From Alphaproteobacteria bacterium (lineage in GTDB: Bacteria > Pseudomonadota > Alphaproteobacteria > Rhizobiales > Xanthobacteraceae): a stretch of 64,000 bases of DNA. The stretch covers positions 1 to 64,000 of the forward strand of contig WQYW01000003.1 in the NCBI GenBank assembly GCA_009781045.1, in the 5' to 3' direction. Below the pieces are notes generated by a model. It did not search any database. It was given only the letters and a program-made list of their open reading frames with translations, and was not told the origin of the DNA. The position numbers were made by a program, and so were the translations under genes. Below, in pieces: positions 53,838-61,635 of the stretch. The number at the start of each line of letters is the position of its first letter. The stretch's first letter is position 1.

Positions 53838-54574
53838 TTGATCGATCTGGCCTCGGGGGCGACCCTGACATCGCTCCGCCTGGAGGGAGCCCTGGCGGAT
53901 GCCGCAGCGATATCGCTGGAAGGAAGCGTTGTCATCGCCAAGGGCGGAAAATCCGGATCAGATTTGTGGAAGGTTGAACTCGGGGGGCAGCCATACAAAC
54001 ACCTGTTGAGCTGGCCGCGGGGAATTGTGTCCGTTGCGGTCTCGCACGGATGGCAATACAATAGCATTTTCCGAGAGGGACGGCAGATGTCAACGAATTC
54101 GACATCCGGCGCAATTTGACGAAGGTGGTTTCCCGCAGGAAGCTGGAGCAGGCGTCGGTACTGTACCTCGCACGAGGTGACCGGCTCGTGGTTGGCAGAA
54201 GCGGTGAAGAAGTTCAGATAGATATCCTGGAGTCGGCGACCGGGCATGTCGGACTGAGCCGTGCGATCGCATCGGGTAGTACGGATTCCGGATATGCGGT
54301 TGCCAGGGATGGAAGCCGGATCTCGATTCAGAGTGGCGGCGATATCCGCGTTTGGGACCTGGCATCTGGCAAATTGGTGGCGACGCTTGAGCGTGGATTT
54401 GTCGCCGGGGATACTGCGTTTTCACCCGATGGTCACCGACTGGTCGGTGTGTCTTCCTCAGAATGGAACGGACCCGCAGCGGCTGGTCTCTGCGACTGCG
54501 GGTCCAAGTCTGGTTCTTGTTCTGAGGTCGAGGGAGGCGGGCTGGAACCCGCTTCTCCACCTCTGAAAACCTAG
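53838..54574 (+). pseudogene. Fragmented WD40/beta-propeller-like protein
   Basis: Two frames: LIDLASGATLTSLRLEGALADAAAISLEGSVVIAKGG... and YAVARDGSRISIQSGGDIRVWDLASGKLVATLERGFVAGDTAFSPDGHRLVGVSSS. Confidence 0.55.
54470..54505. other. Stable hairpin, perfect 10-bp stem
   Basis: GGACCCGCAG-N16-CTGCGGGTCC. Confidence 0.6.
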
Positions 54575-54884
54575 CACGTCCCGGAAAAATTTCAAGACGG
54601 ATGGGTCTGATGGTGTCTGATGGTCCCGTTTTCGCCCCGTTTTCCAGATTTTCTGCCTGCTGGTTGACGTCTGCGGGGGATAATGAAGTTTGAAAATTCC
54701 AGAACGTCTTCTGCCGGGTGGGCATTCTGGATCTTCATTTCGTGAACAGGGGGACTGTTTCGGAGCGGGAACGAACCTCCGCTCGATTTCCGCGTCAACA
54801 GGCCAGGGCTTGCGCACGTCTTTGCGGGGCCCTGCTTCGCGCCGCTTACTCGCTTCGCGTTGCTCTTGACCTGGTTCCCGCCCC

Positions 54885-55185
54885 TGTTGGGGATCCTCGC
54901 CCGGCTTCTGCTCCGCCGGAGCGTATCATCGTTTGCAACTTCATCGGATGCTTACGCTGCAACTGTTCGATCGCCCGGTTGGCATCGGCTCCCTCAAGCA
55001 ATTGCAGCCGGTCCGCCGTCGCCTTGAAATTTTCGGAGTCCAGCCTCAGTTCCGCTGGTGGCTGCGTGTCGACAGCACCCCGCGACGTTTCGCCGGGCGA
55101 ACTCCGGGTGGCGGTGGCGTCGGTATTGAGGAACAGCGTAGCCAGCGCGGCATCGCGATCCTGCGATCGCAGCAGTGGAAGCAGG
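54885..55185 (-). pseudogene. Second fragment of the 4.1-5.8 kb toxin-type backbone
   Basis: Minus-strand GETSRGAVDTQPPAELRLDSENFKATADRLQLLEGADANRAIEQLQRKHP vs + strand (4.6-4.75 kb) GQTSRGVVHSQPPVKLTRDPNGNARATADRLQSLEGTDANQAIEQLQRRGQL. Confidence 0.75.
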
Positions 55186-55192
55186 CTTGTCG

Positions 55193-55768
55193 TTACGCGC
55201 TCGTCCAGTCGGCGACTTGCATCATGGTCTCGCGGGAGATCGGCTCACCCAAGTCCTTGTCGTCCGCCGCCTTGTGGTTAGCAATACAGTATTGCGCCAA
55301 GCGATCGACGGCGACTTGATTGAAGCCGACCGGCATCTGGCGGGCATAATCAATGGCTTGGTCAATGTCTTCCTCACCAACTTCGCAAACCGGTTCGGGA
55401 AAGACTCTATCACCTACGGCAATGTATGCATGCCAAGAGGTGTAAAGCAAAGCGCTCATTATTGTGAACACCATAAACTTTTGGTTTGCCGTTACCATAT
55501 GCTCGTTAATGCCATCATCATCGTCCAAATTGTAAGGACTTCCATCTACCGACTCGTATAGAGCATCGCCAGATACGTCGCCGACCTCTTCCCATCGCCA
55601 GGCAAAATCTAGTGCAACCCGGATGCGCCCAGCCACACCCTCTTCAGCCTCAATTTCTGCGCTCGCCCTTTCAGCAAGCGCGAGAAGAAACGCAACACGG
55701 GAACGGACAGAACACGCCGCAAGCTGTGTGGCATATGGTTCTGAGCTATTTGCTGATAATCTCTCCAT
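55193..55768 (-). CDS. Probable Imm6-family immunity protein
   Basis: SRVAFLLALAERASAEIEAEEGVAGRIRVALDFAWRWEEVGDVSGDALYESVDGS... plus position immediately 3' of a toxin-like domain. Confidence 0.6.
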   Translation of the reverse strand: MERLSANSSEPYATQLAACSVRSRVAFLLALAERASAEIEAEEGVAGRIRVALDFAWRWEEVGDVSGDALYESVDGSPYNLDDDDGINEHMVTANQKFMVFTIMSALLYTSWHAYIAVGDRVFPEPVCEVGEEDIDQAIDYARQMPVGFNQVAVDRLAQYCIANHKAADDKDLGEPISRETMMQVADWTSA

Positions 55769-56581
55769 CTAAAATCTCCACAATTGCCCACCTTCCATAC
55801 GCGTTTCCGCCATCGGCAGCAACTTGAATCGTCAATCCAGGGTATTCATTGCTAAGTTGTTTAAGGACACCAGGAAGCGCTGTTGATTTTGGGCCGAGCC
55901 CTGCCATACATGACTGCTTGCACACTCCCCCCGGGTTGGAAATGCGAATAGTCAGTGTCTTACCGACGAGGTCGGCTTTCGTTAGCCCGGCCTTTTCCAC
56001 GGCCCTCTTGAACCGGTTGGCCAGGTCTTCTTCGGCGTGCTTGATGAACCGCGAATGCGTCTGGTTTGATCGTATTGTTCGTGTGGGATAGGCGTGATCA
56101 AGACACCAACTGCGGTACCGGCACGTGAAGCCCACGGATGCAACCGCTCTGCGGCCTCACGGTTCTCCCTGTTTTCACCGGCATTCTCCGCCCAGGACTG
56201 GTCTCCCCTCCCATAGGTACCGGCGTCATAAGCCAGCTCAGTCAGGCCCATCGTTGCCGTATCGGCTGTCGATCGCACCACAACCGCACCAGCCGAGACG
56301 TCCCCGGCGCGCGCCCTATCGTTGGCTTCCTGCAGCTTCTTGAAAATCCTATACTGTTCTGGGGGGAGGTAATCCTCGTCGTTGTAATAGTGGTTGCCGA
56401 AGAAACTGCCGCCATGATTCTCCTCTTTGTATTTCCCGTGGGCCTGGAAGGCTTTCTGTTTCTCAATGAGATAGTTTTCTTTTGCTTTTCTTTTCTGTGC
56501 CTCGGTCATCACCACTTGATCGTCCGAGTCTGCTGACACTTGCGCGGTGCGGCCGTAACTGGCGTCGATGGTATTGCCCAT
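55746..56581 (-). pseudogene. Deaminase-fold toxin-like protein split by a frameshift near 56060-56080
   Basis: 56581-56060 frame: MGNTIDASYGRTAQVSADSDDQ...WASRAGTAVGVLITPIPHEQYDQT; 56080-55746 frame: QTHSRFIKHAEEDLANRFKRAVEKAGLTKADLVGKTLTIRISNPGGVCKQSCMAGLGPKSTALPGVLKQLSNEYPGLTIQV (HAE ... C-x3-C). Confidence 0.6.
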
Positions 56582-56662
56582 AAATAACTCTCCCCGCCCA
56601 AATATGCTGGGAGGTTATCAAGAGCCGACAACGGACACAATGGAAAATACTGCGCGTCGACA

Positions 56663-56740
56663 AATGTATTTTGTATACGATCCGCATAGAAACATCGAAT
56701 TGTATACTGTATACAATCAGTGGCGCACTCACTGGAACCA
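56663..56740 (-). promoter_or_regulatory. ATTGTATA-type inverted repeats upstream of the deaminase-like toxin
   Basis: 56699-56717 ATTGTATA-CTG-TATACAAT (perfect) and 56663-56681 (imperfect; minus strand ATCGTATA-CAA-AATACATT); flanking GGTTCCAGTGAGTGCG on the minus strand. Confidence 0.7.
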
Positions 56741-57121
56741 GCGAGTGCAGCGAAAATGGGCTTCGCGACTCCGAAAACCCGCCTGGCTGCAGAATTTCCA
56801 ACGTCAAATCCGACTGGCTCCATAAAGCTGGTTCAAGCGCCGTGTGGCGCGAATGTCGAAGACGCTTTCCCGATCGTGATCCCGGCCAGCCCAGGAAGAC
56901 GCCGAAATGATTGAGAAAATCAGTATGGTGGCACGAGACGGGGTCGCCAAAGACCGGTTCCTCGCCCTTGAACATCTCGCCATCAATCGCGGCGATGCAT
57001 TCTGGCGTCCGTGAGGTCGGCTTCAGTTCCCTATTAATGGGTCCACACCCAGAATCCAGCACGCGGCTCAAGAACCATGGCCCCTTGCCGACAGACGCAT
57101 TCTCAACCAGGGGGCGCAATT

Positions 57122-57171
57122 CCACGAATTGTATACTGTATACAATTCGTGGTCACACCCACTGGAACCAT
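57122..57171 (-). promoter_or_regulatory. Third copy of the GGTTCCAGTGGGTGYG / ATTGTATA-N3-TATACAAT element
   Basis: CCACGAATTGTATA-CTG-TATACAATTCGTGG (14-bp perfect arms) followed by TCACACCCACTGGAACC. Confidence 0.75.
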
Positions 57172-58013
57172 GACGGCAATTGCCTTCCGCAAGGAGGCTT
57201 CTGGCGGCGCCGAAGAATGGCCGCCGCCTCGCCCCAGTAGTGGCGGGTTTGATGACGAACTGGAGAAGCAGATCAAAGCCGCATCGGCAGTGCGTTTTTT
57301 CGCGATCTGCAAACGGCTGCAATATCTCATCCCGCTGCGGAGCGACGTCGTGCGAAAACCTCGCAAGACGTCATGCCGACGACGGTCGATCCTCGAAAGG
57401 GTGGCTTTCCACGCTGTGTATGACGAATTGCTGGACCTTCCCTGGCGGAGGTCCGACCACCGCCTCAATGCCGATGATCGGCTTGGGATGATGACAACCG
57501 TGCAGAAGGAAGAGCGCCCGCGCGGTAACTGGAGCCGGTTCTTCGTCTGTCCTGATTTGACGATTGGGATCGAGCGTTGGGCTGCCTGCCACGTGTTGGT
57601 GAGCAAATCCGCGTAAATATGGCGGCAAACGACTTCCCGTTTCCCTTTCCGGTCGATTGCTAAGGACAGCGGGAAAGGGAAAGCGGAAAGCCCCGCAATG
57701 GCGCCGTGGGGCACGCCCACTATCGGGGACCACCGTGCACCGTGGTCTGAACTTCGATGATGATTGTCAGGGAGATCTGGAAGTGCCTGGAGGAAACGAA
57801 ATGCGGGAAATGACAGGCCTTGTGAAGGGCTCTGGCCTCCCATGCGTGTACCGGGCTGGTGCCCTCAACGGATCCGGGCCGGTTTGGAAACGCAGCAGGC
57901 GCGGCAAGGTGATGCGCTCCGTGCCAAAACGTTCATTCGAAACCGATGCGGGGTGCGTTTCCAGACAACAGACAACAGGCAGGTCTTTGGTCGCGGTTGT
58001 GTGCTGTATTTCG

Positions 58014-58573
58014 CTAAGGTTCCCAATCGAGCCGCTCGGCGCCTTCGTCGTGGCGACGCCCGTCCTCCTCGTAACTGTCGGCGAGACGGTGGAGAGCCCT
58101 GGCGGTAAGAGGGTATTCAGAAGCGAGGGCGGTGGCGAAGCCACGGCCTCGTTGCGCTCCAACGTGCCGCCGTCCCGGGGCCGCCGGCAGGTGATCCCTC
58201 GCCGATTTCGCCTTCCGACCCAGAAATCCTCGAACATCGGCTGGCTGCACGAGCTGTCGAGCACCTCCCGCACCGCCTCTGCGGGCCAAATGCCGTCAGT
58301 GCCATTTGGAGATGCCGAAAGCATCGCTCCGATGCGCCTGTCAGCGATATCAACGCGTCCCACGGTCTTGGCAAGTGAACGCGCCTCGGTGATCCAGGCT
58401 TTCAGCGCATTGGAGTCAACTGTGCCATCTTCGCCAGTTCCTGGAAGCAGGTCCCAGAGGTTGAATAGCCGATAGGCGTTCCTGGCGAGGTCCTGCTGGG
58501 ACCAGGCCAACAGCGCGCGCGCCGCGCGGACGTGCTTTGGGGACAATTCGATATTTGAACTGGACGGCTTCAT
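58014..58573 (-). pseudogene. Chimeric remnant: truncated XRE HTH plus C-terminal module of a conserved protein, frameshifted
   Basis: MKPSSSNIELSPKHVRAARALLAWSQQDLARNAYR (XRE start) joined to RSLAKTVGRVDIADRRIGAMLSASPNGTDGIWPAEAVREVLDSS...NRRGITCRRPRDGGTLERNEA; continuation ASEYPLTARALHRLADSYEEDGRRHDEGAERLDWE in another frame. Confidence 0.5.
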
Positions 58574-58623
58574 GTCAGAGAAAATATATGACGTCAGTTG
58601 CGATTCATCAAATGTTCTTTATC

Positions 58624-58649
58624 GTCGGCAATATACAATATTTGCCGAC
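58624..58649. promoter_or_regulatory. Operator-like inverted repeat GTCGGCAA-N10-TTGCCGAC, copy 1
   Basis: GTCGGCAATATACAATATTTGCCGAC 10 bp upstream of an ATG. Confidence 0.65.
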
Positions 58650-58659
58650 AAAAGATAAC

Positions 58660-58854
58660 ATGGTGGCGAAACGTCATATAAATCATCGCGAGCGTGCCCT
58701 CAGCCTCGTCGAGAATCGAGCAATCGCCCGCGTGGGCGACTTCAAGGCAGCCGGCATTCCGCATGTCAGAGAAAATATCTGGCGTCAGTTGCGAGTCTTC
58801 GAATGTTCTTTATCGTCGGCAATATACAATATTTGCCGACAAAAGATAACATGA
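58660..58854 (+). pseudogene. Truncated AbiEi N-terminus from the tandem duplication (64 aa ORF)
   Basis: MVAKRHINHRERALSLVENRAIARVGDFKAAGIP then reads through the copy-2 promoter; its TGA overlaps the intact ATG (ATGA). Confidence 0.7.
58815..58840. promoter_or_regulatory. Operator-like inverted repeat GTCGGCAA-N10-TTGCCGAC, copy 2
   Basis: Identical to copy 1, 10 bp upstream of the abiEi ATG. Confidence 0.65.
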
Positions 58855-59468
58855 TGGCGAAACGTCCTGTAAATCATCGCGAGCGTGCCCACGGCCTCGT
58901 CCAGGATCGAGGAATCGCCCGCGCCCGCGACTTCAAGGCAGCCGGCATTCCGCTGACCTATCTCAAGCGGCTGACGGACAGCGGGGAACTGGTTCGGCTC
59001 GGAAGGGGACTCTACCAGGATCCGGAACGTGCAGGGGAAGACATCGCCCACAATCTTGCCGAAGCTGCGTGGGTGGTTCCCAATGGAGTCGTCAGTCTTG
59101 CAAGCGCGCTCCGCCACCATGGGTTGACGACGCAGCTCCCTCACGCCGTCTGGCTGACCATACCGCACAAGGCCAGAACCCCGAAGGCGGGTGGCCTGCC
59201 GCTTGAGATCGTTCGAGCGACTGGCGAGGTCCTGACGGCCGGTGTCGAGCACGTGCGGGTCGAAGGTGTCGACGTTCCTGTCTACGGCGTGGCGAAGACC
59301 ATCGCCGATGGCTTCAAGCATCGGCGCCATATCGGCGAAGATGTCGCCATCGAGGCGCTGCGCGATGCGCTCCGGATGCGCAAAGCCACAGTGTCCGACA
59401 TTCTGAAGTACGCGGAGATTGATCGCGTGGCGGAGCGTATCCGTCCCTATCTGAAAGCGCTCCAATGA
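58851..59468 (+). CDS. abiEi: Type IV TA system AbiEi-family antitoxin
   Basis: ARDFKAAGIPLTYLKRLTDSGELVRLGRGLYQ; GVVSLASALRHHGLTTQLPHAVWLTIPHKARTP; VYGVAKTIADGFKHRRHIGEDVAIEALRDALR. Confidence 0.9.
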   Translation: MMAKRPVNHRERAHGLVQDRGIARARDFKAAGIPLTYLKRLTDSGELVRLGRGLYQDPERAGEDIAHNLAEAAWVVPNGVVSLASALRHHGLTTQLPHAVWLTIPHKARTPKAGGLPLEIVRATGEVLTAGVEHVRVEGVDVPVYGVAKTIADGFKHRRHIGEDVAIEALRDALRMRKATVSDILKYAEIDRVAERIRPYLKALQ

Positions 59469-60400
59469 CACGCAAGCCTCTAAAAAACCCCAGCGAGTCC
59501 ATCCGCGCGCCAGCGGCTCCTCAATCATGCCAAAACGCATGGCGACGACTATCAGCGAATCCTTTCGCGCTACGCGATCGAGCGGTACCTCTTGCCGATT
59601 GAGCCAGACCGAAGCGCGGGATGAATATATCCTCAAGGGTGCCATGCTCTTCGTGACCTGGCCGGAAGAGGCCTTCCGGCCAACGGGTGACCTCGACCTT
59701 CTCGGTCACGGAGATGCCGACCCGGGCACCATCACCGAACTGTTCACGCGCATTTGCCGGGTCGAGATGCCGGCCGACGCTATCCTATTTGAACCCTCGA
59801 CCCTCAAGGTCGAGGCGGTCCGGGAGGAAGAAAAATACAAAGGCGTCCGATTGACTCTGCGTGGCCATCTGGGGAGGGTGATCATTCCTGTAAAGGTGGA
59901 TATCGGCTTTGACTACCGCGTCTATCCCGCGCCGAGCGCAAGAGCTTCCTCAAGTCTCCTGCCCGATCTGCCTGCGGCCGATGTTTTAATGCACCCGCCC
60001 GAGACGGTCCTGGCAGGGAAATTCGAAGCAATGCTCCGCTTTGGCGAGGCGAATGGCAGAGCCAGGGATTTTCACGACATCTGGGTCATAACCCGCACGT
60101 TCCCTTTCGACCTCTCCACTTTGGTTGAAGCCATCGCAGGCACCCTGCAGCGACGGGAGACCGCGGTGCCGACGGGCATGCCGGTAGCGCTGACCCCGCA
60201 GTTTGCTGAGCGGGCGGACAGGCAGGCGCTGTGGACGGGGTTCTTGCGCCGCAACCCGCCGACCCTGCCGCCGCCACCGTTCGATGAGATATTGACGGAG
60301 TTACGTCGATTCTTGCCGCGCGGCAACTCACGGCTCTCGCATTGCCGGAGAGCGCAAGCGGTCGTTGGAGCCCTGACCGCAGGGACTGGGAATAAATGCG
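59465..60400 (+). pseudogene. abiEii: AbiEii-family nucleotidyltransferase toxin, disrupted by frameshifts
   Basis: MTRKPLKNPSESIRA | RLLNHAKTHGDDYQRILSRYAIERYL | RLSQTEARDEYILKGAMLFVTWPEEAFRPTGDLDLLGHGD...LAGKFEAMLRFGEANGRARDFHDIW...ELRRFL | AARQLTALALPESASGRWSPDRRDWE*, segments in different frames. Confidence 0.8.
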
Positions 60401-61635
60401 ATCGAGTGCGAGCTGGATAGTGGATTTCGCTGGTTTCACGAAAGTTGCAAACTCCGCACTGTTCCGATAACGATCCGGTCAGGATCCTGGCGTTCAGGAC
60501 GATGTCCTTTCTGACTTCGTCTCGTCCAATGACTGAGATTGCAGGGTCATTTCGCTGGCTGTTTGCGGCCAGCGGTGACAATCGCCGATGTTCTCGCTGC
60601 CAGGAACGGCGGTGTTGGTGTCGACGCCGGTGTCTTCTTGGGTTCATCAGGGAGCGCCAGCGTCTCTTCGTTGACGGTGAAATGGATCTTGCCGGGACCG
60701 CCTGCTGGCCATGGCGATGTTCGACCTCATCCAGCCCCGTGGCTGCGGCTGACGTCCTGGCTGACATCTGTGATTCCAGGAGGATCGTGAAATTCAGGCC
60801 CGGACTGCCGGGATGCCAGGTTTTCCCCGAGGGCAGGGCACTTCATGCGGGGCGCGCGGCAGGCGGGTTCGTTCAATCGGGACATCCTGCGACGGCCTTT
60901 CGGTGCCTTTCAAGGCAGATCACGCTTGTGTGAAGACGCATTCTGGCGGCTGACGAAGAGTAGCCCAAAGGGGCAGGGTGGAGAGCGGTGAGGGAAGGCG
61001 ACATCCGGGGGCGCGGAGAACTCGGTGCCTGCAGGCGTGGCAGGCTCATTCGGGACCGCGTTCACCTCGGGCCGCGCCGTCCAGTCGTTCGGCTTTGCCC
61101 GATTTCCAGGGGAGCCGTGGGCGGAGGGCGGTTTGGGGGCGGCTTCGCGAGGTTCATGGCAGTTTGCGGCCAGTACCGCTGGAGGGCTGGAGAGATGAGC
61201 GCTTCTGTCTTTCGCAGATGGGTCCGGTGGATCCGATTTAAGGCTTTGTTAACCTCCGGTAGTGGCTGCTGCGATAAGGCGCAAGGGCGCCATCCAGCCG
61301 GATGGTGGGCAGCTGAGTGAGTGGCATGGCGATGTGCAGATGAGGGTTGGCTGTGGCGGTTGTGGAATATTGCACATTCCGGTGGGCAACTGCGGCTTCG
61401 GAGGACGATTATGCGAATCGCTGCCAGTTCCGGGAGAATTTCAGGCACCTGCATCAGGTTGTCCGCAACCTCCGGGGAGAGATGCCTTCCTTTCGTCGCT
61501 TTCGCAGGGTCAGGTGGAACGGAGCCGCTGCTCATGGTCACCGCGCCGATTCCGACAGGGAATCTGTCCCGGAACTGGTATCAGGAGAACAGGGCTGGCC
61601 AGCGGAGAACATGCGCCACCAGGCATTGATGAATG

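Larger units (their letters stand above)
58571..58952 (+). repeat. 191-bp tandem duplication of the abiEi promoter and N-terminal coding region
   Basis: Copy 1 58571-58761 and copy 2 58762-58952 align at a constant 191-bp offset, including the operator-like inverted repeat and start codon. Confidence 0.95.

Noticed and set aside
54500-54575. tRNA-like T-arm on the minus strand (GCGGGTTCCAGCCCGC)
   Set aside because: No matching acceptor stem, D-arm or anticodon arm at proper spacing, and T-loop position R57 is a C. Possibly a tRNA fragment, but not callable.
56800-57125. ORF MELRPLVENASVGKGPWFLSR...IDGEMFKGEEPVFGDPVSCHHTDFLNHFGVFLGWPG
   Set aside because: Looks protein-like and follows the third palindrome, but no family could be recognised and it runs into unlikely sequence; needs a search before calling.
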